Below are positions 53,168 through 62,252 of a stretch of 64,000 bases of DNA, one piece after another. Each line of letters opens with the position of its first letter. Position 1 is the stretch's first letter. The stretch comes from Bradyrhizobium sp. ARR65 (GTDB lineage: Bacteria; Pseudomonadota; Alphaproteobacteria; Rhizobiales; Xanthobacteraceae), in NCBI RefSeq assembly GCF_000472385.1, contig NZ_AWZU01000005.1, positions 152,341-216,340 on the forward strand. The letters run 5' to 3'. The notes beneath the pieces are model-generated. The model did no database searches, had not been told where the DNA came from, and saw only the letters and a list, made by a program, of their open reading frames with translations. The position numbers were made by a program, and so were the translations under genes.

Positions 53168-53863
53168 ATGACGATGTTCAAGCTGAAGCAACTGGCCTCG
53201 ACCTCCGTCCATGCGGCGGCGGGGGCGGTCGGCTGGGATTATGATCGCGCGGAACTGATCGCCGACGGCATCGTCCATGCCATTGGCATCATCCTAGGAC
53301 TGATCGCCGCCACCGCGCTGGTGGTGTTGACCGCGGTCTATGCCACCGCGCTCGATATCGTCGGCGTGTCGATCTATGTCGCCGGCCTGCTCACCATGCT
53401 GGTGCTGTCGGCGACGTACAATCTCTGGCCGGTGTCGCGCGCCAAATGGGTGCTGCGGCGCTTCGATCACTCGGCGATTTACGTGCTGATCGCGGCGACC
53501 TACACGCCGTTCATCATGGAACTGGAGCCGAGCGTGTTCTCGGTTGCGCTTCTCGTCGGTGTCTGGTGCGTGGCGATCTTCGGCATCGTGCTCAAGCTCG
53601 GCTGGCCCGGCCGGTTCGACCGGCTCTCGATCGGCCTCTATCTCGCGCTCGGCTGGAGCGGGGCGATGCTCTATGATTGGGTGGTCGCGGCACTGCCGAC
53701 GCTCGCGCTGCGGCTGGTGCTCGCTGGCGGCGCGCTCTATAGTCTTGGCGTGATCTTTCACGCTTGGCGGCGGCTGCGCTTCCAGAACGCGATCTGGCAT
53801 TGTTTCGTGTTGCTCGGCGCGGCCTGCCATTATTCCGCGGTGCTGGATCTGATTCTAGCCTGA
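53168..53863 (+). CDS. Hemolysin III / PAQR-family membrane protein
   Basis: 231 residues with seven membrane helices. The family's metal-binding His/Asp pattern is present: ADGIVHAIGI near 31-40, FDHSAIYVLIAATYTP near 99-114 and AIWHCFVLLGAACHY near the C-terminus. The fold is that of the adiponectin-receptor superfamily; ceramidase-like hydrolase activity is suggested for some members, while the haemolysin name is historical. The SDR at 53888 starts 24 bp downstream. Confidence 0.92.
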   Translation: MTMFKLKQLASTSVHAAAGAVGWDYDRAELIADGIVHAIGIILGLIAATALVVLTAVYATALDIVGVSIYVAGLLTMLVLSATYNLWPVSRAKWVLRRFDHSAIYVLIAATYTPFIMELEPSVFSVALLVGVWCVAIFGIVLKLGWPGRFDRLSIGLYLALGWSGAMLYDWVVAALPTLALRLVLAGGALYSLGVIFHAWRRLRFQNAIWHCFVLLGAACHYSAVLDLILA

Positions 53864-53887
53864 CGGTTTTCCAAAGGGGGTCTGTCG

Positions 53888-54682
53888 ATGCAGGTGGCCG
53901 GCAAGGTCGTGGTTGTCACGGGTGGCGCCAACGGCATCGGCAAGGCGTTGTGCGAGGCCTTTCACGGTGCCGGCGCGGCCAAGGTGGTGGTCACCGACAT
54001 CGATGGCAGTGGCGCGCGGACGGTTGCCGCGGCGATCGGCGGTGCGGCGTTCCAATGCGATGTCGCGAAGGAAAAGGACATCCTGCACGTTATCGAGGAG
54101 ACCGAGCGGCAATTCGGCCCGATCGCGCTGTTCTGTTCCAATGCCGGCATAGGCGGCGGCTTCGATCCGCTCTCCGTCAACGCCGGCGGCACGTCGGACG
54201 AGCCGTTCATGCGGAGCTGGGCAATCCATGTCATGGCCCATGTCTATGCCGCGCGGCACCTCATCCCACGCTACAAGGCGCGGGGCGGCGGCTATTTTCT
54301 CAACACGATTTCCGCCGCCGGCCTGCTGTCGCAAGTCGGCAGCCCCGCTTATTCCACCACCAAACATGCAGCGGTCGGCTTTGCCGAAAGTCTCGCGATT
54401 TCGCACCGGGCCGACGGCATCAAGGTCTCGATCCTCTGCCCGCAGGGCGTGGACACCAACATGCTGCGTTCGATCCCAAAGGGACCGCAATCCGGCGACG
54501 GCGATCTCTCGCCGGAACAGGTGGCCCGGGACACGCTCGCTGGGATCGGGCAGGAGACGTTCCTGATCCTCCCGCATCCGCAGGTGCTCGGCTACATGCG
54601 CAAGAAGACCGAGAATTACGACCGCTGGATCGCCGGCATGGCCAAGATCCAGGCCAAGATGCGGGAAGAGTACGGGAAGTAA
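53888..54682 (+). CDS. SDR-family oxidoreductase
   Basis: 264 residues, preceded by AGGGGG at good spacing. Classical SDR: TGGANGIG near 12, NAGIGGG near 85, Ser in NTISAAG and YSTTK. The C-terminus has a short extension with NYDRWIAGMAKIQ. It ends 9 bp from the convergent MarR gene. Confidence 0.91.
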   Translation: MQVAGKVVVVTGGANGIGKALCEAFHGAGAAKVVVTDIDGSGARTVAAAIGGAAFQCDVAKEKDILHVIEETERQFGPIALFCSNAGIGGGFDPLSVNAGGTSDEPFMRSWAIHVMAHVYAARHLIPRYKARGGGYFLNTISAAGLLSQVGSPAYSTTKHAAVGFAESLAISHRADGIKVSILCPQGVDTNMLRSIPKGPQSGDGDLSPEQVARDTLAGIGQETFLILPHPQVLGYMRKKTENYDRWIAGMAKIQAKMREEYGK

Positions 54683-54691
54683 GTCGCCCTT

Positions 54692-55168
54692 TCAGCCAAC
54701 TGACTGCAGCGCCGCTGCGGCGTTGGCAGCGCGGTCGGCCTCCAAGGCGCGGGCATAAAGCATCAATCCCTCGCGCACGGTCCGCTGCTCGGCCTCGCTC
54801 AGCCGCGCCAGCGCGCCGGAGACCTGGCGACGGCCGAACGCATGCAGTGCGGCGAGTGTGCGACGCCCCTTGGCCGTCAGCGCGAGCGGCTTGAACCGCG
54901 CGTCATCAGGATCGTTCATTTGCTTGAGCTCACCCGACACGATGAGCTTGCGCACCATGCGGCTGACGCTTGATTTCTCCAGATGCAGAAAATCCGCGAG
55001 CTGCCCCGCGGTCATCGGTCCGCGGATGCCGATCTCCAGGATCGTATGCACCGCCGACGGCGGATGGTCCGTCGCCGCCACGGTGGTGTCCATGAAGCCG
55101 AGCTCGCGCACCATCTGCCGGGAGGCGGCACGAATATCGTCGATCAGAATGAGGTCGAGCGGGTTCAT
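54692..55168 (-). CDS. MarR-family transcriptional regulator
   Basis: 158 residues from the ATG at 55168, preceded by CGGAG. The winged helix is plain: GQLADFLHLEKSSVSRMVRK with the wing DPDDARFKPLALTAKGR. Many MarR proteins respond to phenolic compounds or oxidants. It is divergent from the SDR at 55243, with a perfect palindrome (55186-55200) between them, so it probably controls both. Confidence 0.93.
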   Translation of the reverse strand: MNPLDLILIDDIRAASRQMVRELGFMDTTVAATDHPPSAVHTILEIGIRGPMTAGQLADFLHLEKSSVSRMVRKLIVSGELKQMNDPDDARFKPLALTAKGRRTLAALHAFGRRQVSGALARLSEAEQRTVREGLMLYARALEADRAANAAAALQSVG

Positions 55169-55185
55169 CTTGACTCCGGAAGTTG

Positions 55186-55200
55186 GTTGTATCATACAAC
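55186..55200. promoter_or_regulatory. MarR-type operator candidate
   Basis: GTTGTA TCA TACAAC, a perfect 6+3+6 palindrome in the 74-bp divergent gap between the MarR gene (55168) and the SDR gene (55243). The spacing and TTGTAT/ATACAA half-sites are those typical of MarR-family operators. A bound dimer would cover one or both promoters. Confidence 0.75.
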
Positions 55201-55242
55201 TATAGGGCCTGCAACGGTGCAGGCAGCGGCGATGGTGGTCTG

Positions 55243-56052
55243 ATGTCCGGTGTTGTGCGTGAAGCCTTGCCGACTGAGGGAATATTGGACAGGTCCGCAG
55301 GCCGCATGCGCGGAAAGGTCTGCCTGGTGACCGGCGGTGGCAGCGGGATCGGCCGCGCTACCGCGCTCAAGATGGCGGAAGAGGGCGCCGAGGCCGTCGT
55401 GATCGCCGGCCGGCGTGAAGCCGACATTGAGGACGCGGCAGGGGCATGCGAGCGGCTCGGCAGCCGGGCGCTCGCGCTAAGAACCGATGTCACGCGCGAG
55501 GACGATGTTGTGCGCCTGGTCGCGACGGCGCTCGAGCGCTACGGTCGGCTGGACGTCGCCTTCAACAATGCCGGTTTCCAGGAGCGTCGCGCGCCGATCG
55601 AGACGCAAGACAGCACCGTCTATGACCAGGTCTTCGACGGCAATGTGCGCTCGGTCTATCTGTGCCTGCGCCATCAGCTACCGGCGATGTTTGCCCGCGG
55701 CGCGGGACGCATCGTCATCAATGCTTCGGTGAGCGGTGTGCGCAATCCAAATTCCGGGTTTTCGCTCTATTCCGCCTCAAAGGCGGCGGTGATCTCGTTG
55801 ACGCGTTCCGCCGCGATGGAGGCCGCGCCGCGCGGGGTGAGGATCAACGCCATCGCGCCGGGCCGCGTCGTCACCGACATGATGCTGCGCGCTGGCGTCG
55901 GCGACGTGGCGACGGTCGCGGCAGGGCTGCCGCTGCGGCGGATGGGTGAGCCTGAGGAAGTCGCCGAAGCCGTGGTCTGGCTGCTCTCGGATGCTGCGTC
56001 CTACGTGGTGGGCCATGTCCTCGCCGCCGACGGCGGTTTTCTGGCGTCGTAG
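55243..56052 (+). CDS. SDR-family oxidoreductase
   Basis: 269 residues from the ATG at 55243; an internal ATG at 55306 gives a shorter standard SDR. TGGGSGIG, NNAG, Ser in NASVSG, YSASK and HVLAADGGFLAS are all present. It is transcribed away from the MarR gene across the palindrome and is the likely target of that regulator. The substrate is not known. Confidence 0.91.
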   Translation: MSGVVREALPTEGILDRSAGRMRGKVCLVTGGGSGIGRATALKMAEEGAEAVVIAGRREADIEDAAGACERLGSRALALRTDVTREDDVVRLVATALERYGRLDVAFNNAGFQERRAPIETQDSTVYDQVFDGNVRSVYLCLRHQLPAMFARGAGRIVINASVSGVRNPNSGFSLYSASKAAVISLTRSAAMEAAPRGVRINAIAPGRVVTDMMLRAGVGDVATVAAGLPLRRMGEPEEVAEAVVWLLSDAASYVVGHVLAADGGFLAS

Positions 56053-56062
56053 GTCTAGGCAC

Positions 56063-56145
56063 CGTCATTCCGGTGCGATGCAAGCATCGAACCTGGAATC
56101 TCGAGATTCCGGGTTCCGTCCCCTCGGACCGCCCCGGAATGAGGG
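56063..56145. repeat. Palindromic intergenic repeat
   Basis: CGTCATTCCGG...CCCCGGAATGAG arms with inner AATCTCGAGATT, a close relative of the copy at 23464. Confidence 0.75.
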
Positions 56146-56151
56146 AGAACA

Positions 56152-57777
56152 CTAGCTCCGCCCCCTCTGCGCGTAGAGCGGCGGCACGGACGAATCCACG
56201 ATCACCTCGACCAGGCTCACGCCATCATGCGCGAGCGCGCGTTTGAGCGCCGGCGCGAGTTCGGCGGCCTTCGTGACGCGCACCGCGTCGCAGCCATGCC
56301 CTTCGGCAACCTTGACGAAGTCGATCCCGGGCAGATCTAGGCCGGGCACGTTGCGCACCTGCATCACCTGGCTGAACGAGCGCATCGCGCCGTAGCCCGC
56401 ATTGTTGATCACGACCACGGTGAGCGGCAGCTTGCGCTGCGCGGCCGTCCACAGCGCCTGGATCGAATACATCGCCGAGCCGTCGCCGATCAGGCAGACG
56501 GTGCGCCGCTCCGGCCGGCCAAGCGCCATGCCGACGGACGCCGGCAGGCTGTAGCCGAGCCCGCCGCTCGCCATGGTGTAGAAACTGTCCTGCCCGCGCA
56601 TCGGCATGTGCTGATGCATCGCCGGCCGATGCGACGGCGCTTCCTCGACCAGTGCGGCATCTTCGCCCATCGCGGCCCGCAGTGTGTGCAGCAAGAATTC
56701 CACCGGGATCGGATCGGCCGCCGCCGGGGCCGGCGGCAGTTTGCGACCCTCGGGCGCGGCGCGTTTTGTCTCCGGCAGCAGTTCGAGCAGCATCGATAGC
56801 GCCGGCTTCATGGTCGCGACGATGCTGCTGCCGACCGGCATCACTGCGGCCGCATCGGGGTCGTCGGTGATCTGGAACATCGTGGTCGCACCGTCGAAGA
56901 TCGAGGCGTGACCCTCGACGTGGAAGGTGAAGACCGGCGCGCCGATGACGACGACCAGATCGTAGCCGCGCAATGCTTCCGACAATTGGCTGGGCGAAGC
57001 CGGCAGAAAGCCCGCGAATTGCGGATGCCGCTCCGGAAAGGAGCAGCGCGCAGAGAACGGGCTGACCCAGACCGACGCCTTGGCCTTTTCCGCCACCTGC
57101 ACCATCACCGCGACGGCCTCCGCGCGGTCGATCGCGGGACCGACGACGAGGGCGGGCCGGTCGCTGTTCGTCAGCGCCGCAGCAAGCGCGCGCATCGCTT
57201 CGGGCTCGGGCCCGATCTCGCGGCTGACGCTGCGGGCCTGCACCGGCTCTGCCGGATGCGTCCAGTCGTCGATCGGGATCGAGACGAAGGTCGGGCCGCA
57301 GGGCGGCTGCATCGCGACGTAATAGGCGCGGGCAATCGCGGCCGGAACATCTTCGGCGCGCGCCGGCTCGACGCTGAATTTCACATAGGGCCGCGGAAAT
57401 TCGGACGCGCGCTCGGCATAGAGGAACGCCTGCAGCGGCAGGATCGAGCGCGCCTGCTGGCCCGCGGTGATCACGAGCGGTGTCTGGTTGCGATGGGCGG
57501 TGTAGATGTTGCCGAGCGCATTGCCAAGGCCGGCTGCGGAATGCAGGTTGACGAAGCCGGCATTGCGCGTTGCCTGCGCATAACCGTCCGCCATGCCGAC
57601 CGCGCTCGCCTCCTGCAGTGCCAGCACATAATCGATATCGTCGGGCCAGTCGCTCAGGAACGGCAACTCGGTCGAGCCGGGATTGCCGAATACTTTCTTG
57701 ATGCCGAAGGCGCGGAGCAGATCGAGCGTGGCGTGCTTGACGGTGAGGGAGGTGGTTTTGGCAGATTTCGCTGGCAT
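56152..57777 (-). CDS. mdlC: Benzoylformate-decarboxylase-like TPP enzyme
   Basis: 541 residues. It matches Pseudomonas benzoylformate decarboxylase closely by eye: GNPGSTELPFL (Ser35), LQEASAVG (Glu56), VNLHSAAGLGN (His79) and GAPVFTFHVEGH, which supplies the second active-site His. The TPP motif is GDGSAMYSIQALW...NN near 450. The family decarboxylates 2-oxo acids with aryl or branched groups. It is the last gene of the minus-strand operon that begins with the acyl-CoA dehydrogenase; the exact substrate is inferred. Confidence 0.85.
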   Translation of the reverse strand: MPAKSAKTTSLTVKHATLDLLRAFGIKKVFGNPGSTELPFLSDWPDDIDYVLALQEASAVGMADGYAQATRNAGFVNLHSAAGLGNALGNIYTAHRNQTPLVITAGQQARSILPLQAFLYAERASEFPRPYVKFSVEPARAEDVPAAIARAYYVAMQPPCGPTFVSIPIDDWTHPAEPVQARSVSREIGPEPEAMRALAAALTNSDRPALVVGPAIDRAEAVAVMVQVAEKAKASVWVSPFSARCSFPERHPQFAGFLPASPSQLSEALRGYDLVVVIGAPVFTFHVEGHASIFDGATTMFQITDDPDAAAVMPVGSSIVATMKPALSMLLELLPETKRAAPEGRKLPPAPAAADPIPVEFLLHTLRAAMGEDAALVEEAPSHRPAMHQHMPMRGQDSFYTMASGGLGYSLPASVGMALGRPERRTVCLIGDGSAMYSIQALWTAAQRKLPLTVVVINNAGYGAMRSFSQVMQVRNVPGLDLPGIDFVKVAEGHGCDAVRVTKAAELAPALKRALAHDGVSLVEVIVDSSVPPLYAQRGRS

Positions 57778-57798
57778 GGTCGCTTTACCACTGACTCA

Positions 57799-57838
57799 GT
57801 CATTCCGGGTTCGCCTCTTTGAGGCGTCCCGGAATGAC
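57799..57838. repeat. Short palindromic repeat between operon genes
   Basis: GTCATTCCGGG, t, TCGCCTC ... GAGGCG, t, CCCGGAATGAC: a nearly perfect 40-base hairpin between the dehydratase and decarboxylase genes. It is a minimal member of the repeat family and might stabilise or stop the transcript. Confidence 0.75.
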
Positions 57839-57848
57839 GGCGGACACA

Positions 57849-58703
57849 CTACCACGTCGCGGTGCCCTTCATCGTCGGCTGGCCCGCATCATTCGCGGTC
57901 CACATCTCCATGCTCGCCCCGTTGTCGTTGGCGTTGATGGAGAACTCGCTGCCTTCGAATAGCGGCTGCACCCCGCGGTAGACGAACTTTTTCGGCGCCG
58001 TGCCGCCCCGCAGTTTTGCCGCCATTTCCACGATCAGCGCCGCCTGCAGTGGCCCATGGAAGATCAACCCGGGATAGCCCTCGACCTTGGTGACGTAGTC
58101 GCGATCGTAATGGATGCGATGGCCGTTGAAGGTGAGTGCCGAATAGCGGAACAGCAGCACCGGATCGGAGACATGGGTCTCGCGATGTTGCGCCGCCGGC
58201 GGCAGTGGCGCGGGTTTTGCGGGCGCTGCCGCAGGTGCGCCGCTCATCTCGCGATAGACGATGTCCTGCCGCTCGCGAATGGCAACGCCGCGCGGCGTCG
58301 TCACGGTGTGTTCGACCGAGACGAAACACAATTGTCCGGTCGAGCCGCTCTTCAACGTGACATCCGCGATCCGCGACGTGCGTGTCGCCTCATCGCCGAC
58401 CCGCAAACTATCAAGAAACGTGAGTTCGCCGCCGGCCCACATCCGGCGCGGCAGCGGCACCGGCGGCAGAAAGCCGCCGCGGGCGGGGTGGCCGTCTGGG
58501 CCGAGTTGCGACATCGGAAACACCGGCTGCGCCAGGCACCAATGCACCGTAAGCGGCGCAGCGTCGCCAGCTTTCGGCTCGCCGATCTCCTGGAACAGCG
58601 TCGCACGCAGTCCCTTCACGAGCTGCGCGGTGACGATGTCGGATGCCTCCTGGGTGCGGCCGATCCATTGCCGGAGATGATCGAGATCGAGCTTTTCCGT
58701 CAT
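57849..58703 (-). CDS. FAS1-like/HTD2-type dehydratase
   Basis: 284 residues of two hot-dog folds: an N-terminal FAS1-like dehydratase region (PVPLPRRMWAGGELTFLDSL) and a C-terminal MaoC-like part (TFNGHRIHYDRDYVTKVEGY with the hydratase His/Asp). Relatives include mesaconyl-C4-CoA hydratase and HTD2-type hydroxyacyl-thioester dehydratases. It hydrates an enoyl-CoA. The start overlaps the CoA-transferase stop by 4 bp (ATGA), so it is in the same operon. Confidence 0.88.
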   Translation of the reverse strand: MTEKLDLDHLRQWIGRTQEASDIVTAQLVKGLRATLFQEIGEPKAGDAAPLTVHWCLAQPVFPMSQLGPDGHPARGGFLPPVPLPRRMWAGGELTFLDSLRVGDEATRTSRIADVTLKSGSTGQLCFVSVEHTVTTPRGVAIRERQDIVYREMSGAPAAAPAKPAPLPPAAQHRETHVSDPVLLFRYSALTFNGHRIHYDRDYVTKVEGYPGLIFHGPLQAALIVEMAAKLRGGTAPKKFVYRGVQPLFEGSEFSINANDNGASMEMWTANDAGQPTMKGTATW

Positions 58704-59830
58704 GACGATTTTGCCCGGGCGCGAGGAGCTTCGGATGTGTCTTTACGTTCGCCGATGGCCGGCACCGCGCCGTAATGCCGCTCTTCACCGACAACGATCG
58801 CGGCAGGCGCGGGATAGGTGACGACGCCCTTCGGCGTCTCCACCTCGATGCGGCGCAGATGCGGATGCACGGTGAGGTCGGCCATGGTATTGACCTCGGC
58901 GAAGGCGATGTCGGTGTCCGACAGACGCTTGAGCAGCTCGTCGCGCATCATCCTGGCAAAGCTGTCGCCGACGGTCTTGTCGGTGAGCGCGCGATTGCGC
59001 ACGCGCTCGACCATGTTGGCGAAGCGCGGATCGTTGGGCAGGTCGGGCTGTCCCAGCACCTCGGCACAGAGCTTCTTCCATTCGCGCTCGCTCTGGATCG
59101 AGATCAGGATGTCCTTGCCGTCCTTGGAACGGAACACGCCGTAAGGCGCGATCGAGGGATGGGCGAGGCCCATGCGCTTGGGCGGATTGCCGGCTTCCGA
59201 ATTGAGCAGCGGCACGGTGAGCCAGTCCGCCATCACGTCGAACATCGAAATCCTGATATCGGCGCCTTGTCCCGTGCGTCCGCGCCCGATCAGTGCCTCC
59301 AGGATCGCGGCATGCGCGGTGGCGCCGGTTGCGATGTCGACAATGGAAAGCCCGACGCGCGAGGGGCCATCCGCGCCGCCGGTGATCGAGGCAAGCCCGC
59401 TTTCGGCCTGGATCAGGAGATCATAGGCCTTGCGGTGCGCATAGGGTCCGGTGTCGCCATAGCCGGTAATGGTGCAGAGAATCAGCTTTGGATAATCCTT
59501 GCGCAGGCGCTCAAGCGAAAAGCCGAGCTTGTCCATCGAACCCGGCTTGAGGTTCTGCAGCAGGATATCGGCGCCGGCGATCAACTCTTCGAGCTGTTCG
59601 CGTCCCTCCTTGGTGGCGAGATCGACCACCACGGACTGCTTGCCACGGTTGAGCCAGACGAAATAGCTGCTCTGGCCCTTTGCCGCCGCGTCATAGCCGC
59701 GGGCGAAATCGCCCTCGGGCCGTTCGATCTTGATCACTTCCGCGCCGGCATCCGCCAGGCGTGACGAGCAGAACGGGGCGGCAACCGCCTGTTCGACCGC
59801 GATGACTTTAATTCCCTCGAGCGGCAGCAT
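58700..59830 (-). CDS. CaiB/BaiF-family CoA-transferase
   Basis: 376 residues, class III CoA-transferase: LEGIKVIAVEQAVAAPFCSS at the start, AGAEVIKIERPEGDFARGYD, and the catalytic Asp in LSIVDIATGATAH near 168. Together with the hydratase and acyl-CoA dehydrogenase it would activate and desaturate an acid. It starts 9 bp after the acyl-CoA dehydrogenase gene ends. Confidence 0.92.
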   Translation of the reverse strand: MLPLEGIKVIAVEQAVAAPFCSSRLADAGAEVIKIERPEGDFARGYDAAAKGQSSYFVWLNRGKQSVVVDLATKEGREQLEELIAGADILLQNLKPGSMDKLGFSLERLRKDYPKLILCTITGYGDTGPYAHRKAYDLLIQAESGLASITGGADGPSRVGLSIVDIATGATAHAAILEALIGRGRTGQGADIRISMFDVMADWLTVPLLNSEAGNPPKRMGLAHPSIAPYGVFRSKDGKDILISIQSEREWKKLCAEVLGQPDLPNDPRFANMVERVRNRALTDKTVGDSFARMMRDELLKRLSDTDIAFAEVNTMADLTVHPHLRRIEVETPKGVVTYPAPAAIVVGEERHYGAVPAIGERKDTSEAPRARAKSS

Positions 59831-59839
59831 CAGTAGGCC

Positions 59840-61018
59840 TCAGTAAGAGCGGGGCATGCCGAGCACATGCTCGGCAATGTAGGAGAGAATGAGATTGGTC
59901 GAGATCGGCGCCACCTGGTAGAGCCGCGTCTCGCGGAATTTGCGCTCGACGTCATATTCCTCCGCAAAGCCGAAGCCGCCATGGGTCTGGACGGCCGCAT
60001 TCGCCGCCTCCCAGGAGGCATCGGCCGCCAACATCTTGGCCATGTTGGCCTCGGCGCCGCAATCGAGCCCGGCCTCATATTTGCGCGTAGCTTCCCTGAC
60101 CATCAACTCCGCCGCGCGCATCGACGCATAGGCCTTCGCGATCGGAAACTGGATGCCTTGATTCTGGCCGATGGGCCGGCCGAACACCGCGCGCTCCTTG
60201 GCATAGTTGGTCGCCTTGGCGATGAACCATTTGGCGTCGCCGATACATTCTGATGCAATCAGGATGCGCTCGGCATTCATGCCGGAGAGGATATAGCGAA
60301 AACCCTTGCCTTCCTCGCCGATCAGATTCTCCGCCGGCACCTTCATGTCGGTGAAGAACACTTCCGTCGTGGAGTGGTTCATCATGGTGCGGATCGGACG
60401 GATCGTGAGCCCCGCCTTCTTGGCTTCCCGCATGTCGACGATGAACACCGACAGTCCGTCAGTGCGCTTCTTCACCTGGTCCTTCGGCGTGGTGCGCGCC
60501 AACAGGATCATCAGGTCGGAATGTTCGGCGCGGCTGGTCCAGATCTTTTGGCCGTTGACGATGTAGCTGTCGTTACCCTCGCGCCGTGCGAAGGTCTTCA
60601 GCGACGAGGTATCGGTGCCGCTGGTCGGTTCGGTGACGCCGAATGCCTGCAGGCGCAATTCGCCGCTGGCGATCTTGGGCAGCCATTTCGCCTTCTGCTC
60701 GGCGCTGCCGTGCCGCAGCAAAGTGCCCATGGTGTACATCTGGGCGTGGCAGCCGCCGCCGTTGCAGCCCGCGCGCTGGATCTCCTCCAGGATCGCCGCC
60801 GCGGCCGAGAGCTTCAAACCCGCTCCACCATACTCTTCCGGGATCAGCACCGAGAGATAGCCCGCCTGCGTCAGCGCGTCGACGAAGGCGGAAGGATAGG
60901 CCATCTCACGATCGAGCTTGCGCCAATATTCGCCGGGAAACTGCGCGCAGAGTTTCGCCACCTGCTCGCGGATGTCCGCATATTCGTCTTGTTGTTCGTG
61001 AGCTTGCTCTTGCGTCAT
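59840..61018 (-). CDS. Acyl-CoA dehydrogenase
   Basis: 392 residues. FAD contacts FGVTEPTSGTDTSSL and IVNGQKIWTSRAEHSD, the C-terminal motif TKYEAGLDC-like helix and QTHGGFGFAEEYDVERKFR are all present. It makes an alpha,beta double bond in an acyl-CoA. First gene of the operon, divergent from the LysR gene. Confidence 0.94.
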   Translation of the reverse strand: MTQEQAHEQQDEYADIREQVAKLCAQFPGEYWRKLDREMAYPSAFVDALTQAGYLSVLIPEEYGGAGLKLSAAAAILEEIQRAGCNGGGCHAQMYTMGTLLRHGSAEQKAKWLPKIASGELRLQAFGVTEPTSGTDTSSLKTFARREGNDSYIVNGQKIWTSRAEHSDLMILLARTTPKDQVKKRTDGLSVFIVDMREAKKAGLTIRPIRTMMNHSTTEVFFTDMKVPAENLIGEEGKGFRYILSGMNAERILIASECIGDAKWFIAKATNYAKERAVFGRPIGQNQGIQFPIAKAYASMRAAELMVREATRKYEAGLDCGAEANMAKMLAADASWEAANAAVQTHGGFGFAEEYDVERKFRETRLYQVAPISTNLILSYIAEHVLGMPRSY

Positions 61019-61115
61019 TCGATTGATGGCGGCGGGCTTTTGGTTGTGAAACCGCCGCGAGCTCCCTATGCTGAATTGTTATAGCCTATGAAGTAGCATT
61101 CCAAGATTGGCAAGT
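61019..61115. promoter_or_regulatory. Divergent promoter region with small dyads
   Basis: 97 bp between the acyl-CoA dehydrogenase and LysR genes. It holds ATAG-C-CTAT at 61081-61089 and ATGCT (61068) paired with AGCAT (61095), an AT-rich patch where LysR would be expected to bind. No clear T-N11-A box stands out. Confidence 0.45.
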
Positions 61116-62039
61116 ATGGATTTCCGCCAGCTCAAGACCTTCAGTTGCGTGGCCGAGCTCGGCAGCCTCTCCAAGGCGTCCGACACGCTGCGGATAGCGC
61201 AGCCGGCGCTCAGCCGCCAGATCAAGCTTCTGGAGCATGAGCTGCGCGCAGAGCTGTTCACCCGAAATGGCCGGGGCATGGTGCTGACCGAAGCCGGCCG
61301 CCTGCTGCTGGCGCGCACCGCGGGGATCGTCCGCCAGATCGACCAGATCCGCGATGACATCCAGTCGCAGGCCGGCGCGCCGTCGGGCCGGGTCGTGCTG
61401 GGGCTTGTTCCCACGGTGAGCTGCGTGCTGTCGGCGCGGCTCGCGCGCCGCACGGTGGAACGCTACCCCGGCATTTCCCTCTGCATCGTGGAGAGCTACA
61501 GCGGTCATCTCATCGAGTGGCTGCATCGCGGCGAGATGGACCTTGCCGTGATCTACGGTCCCTCGGCCGACCTGCACCTCTCCATGCAAAATCTGGGACG
61601 CGACGCGGTCGTGGCGGTGGGGCCGCGCGGCTCCGGGTTGTCGCGCAAGAAGCAGGTCGAAATGGATTGGCTGCTGCGCCAGAAGCTCGTGCTGCCCAGT
61701 CATTCGCACGGGCTCCGCGCCCTGATCGAGCATGCCGCTGCAAAGAAGAAGCTGAAGCTCGACATCCAGGTGGAGGCGGATTCGTTTCGCGTTCTCACCA
61801 GCCTGGTTGAGGAGGGACTCGGTTTTGCGCTGCTGCCGCCATCGTCTGTACGGGACGAGGTTGCGGGCGGAAAGCTCGAAACCGCTGCGATTGCCAAGCT
61901 CGGTCCGATGCGCGAATTGATCATCGCGTCCCCCATCGACCATCCCGGCTCCGCCGCGATCGCAGCCGTCACCGCGCTGTTGCGCAGTGAAACGGAGGCA
62001 TGCCGCGATGAAGGCCTGTGGGACATCAAACTGGCCTGA
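61116..62039 (+). CDS. LysR-family transcriptional regulator
   Basis: 307 residues from the ATG at 61116 (MDFRQLKTFSCVAELGSLSK). The helix-turn-helix (SDTLRIAQPALSRQIKLLEH) and C-terminal inducer-binding domain (GRVVLGLVPTVSCVLSARL, VEEGLGFALLPPSSV) are typical. It is divergent from the acyl-CoA dehydrogenase operon and probably activates it in response to an intermediate. Confidence 0.94.
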   Translation: MDFRQLKTFSCVAELGSLSKASDTLRIAQPALSRQIKLLEHELRAELFTRNGRGMVLTEAGRLLLARTAGIVRQIDQIRDDIQSQAGAPSGRVVLGLVPTVSCVLSARLARRTVERYPGISLCIVESYSGHLIEWLHRGEMDLAVIYGPSADLHLSMQNLGRDAVVAVGPRGSGLSRKKQVEMDWLLRQKLVLPSHSHGLRALIEHAAAKKKLKLDIQVEADSFRVLTSLVEEGLGFALLPPSSVRDEVAGGKLETAAIAKLGPMRELIIASPIDHPGSAAIAAVTALLRSETEACRDEGLWDIKLA

Positions 62040-62060
62040 CTAAAGTGAGCGCCCATCTCA

Positions 62061-62211
62061 CCCGTCATGCTGAGGTGCGCGCGCAAGCGCGCCTCGAAGC
62101 ATGAACGGCCCCGCTGCGAGGGACGGGCCCATCGCTCTTCAAGGCTCGTGGAGCCTGTCACCGGGGCCGCGCTTCGCGCGGCCCCGGTGGCGAGCACCTC
62201 AGGGCGACGGG
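62061..62211. repeat. Intergenic repeat with long perfect hairpin
   Basis: Begins CCCGTCATGCTGAGGTGCGC and ends CACCTCAGGGCGACGG (outer pair GAGGTGC/GCACCTC). It contains a perfect 14-bp hairpin, CACCGGGGCCGCGC and its complement (62159-62189, loop TTC). Confidence 0.75.
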
Positions 62212-62252
62212 AATGACTGCGGAGTTCGCTTCGGACGAACACGATGACGCCC

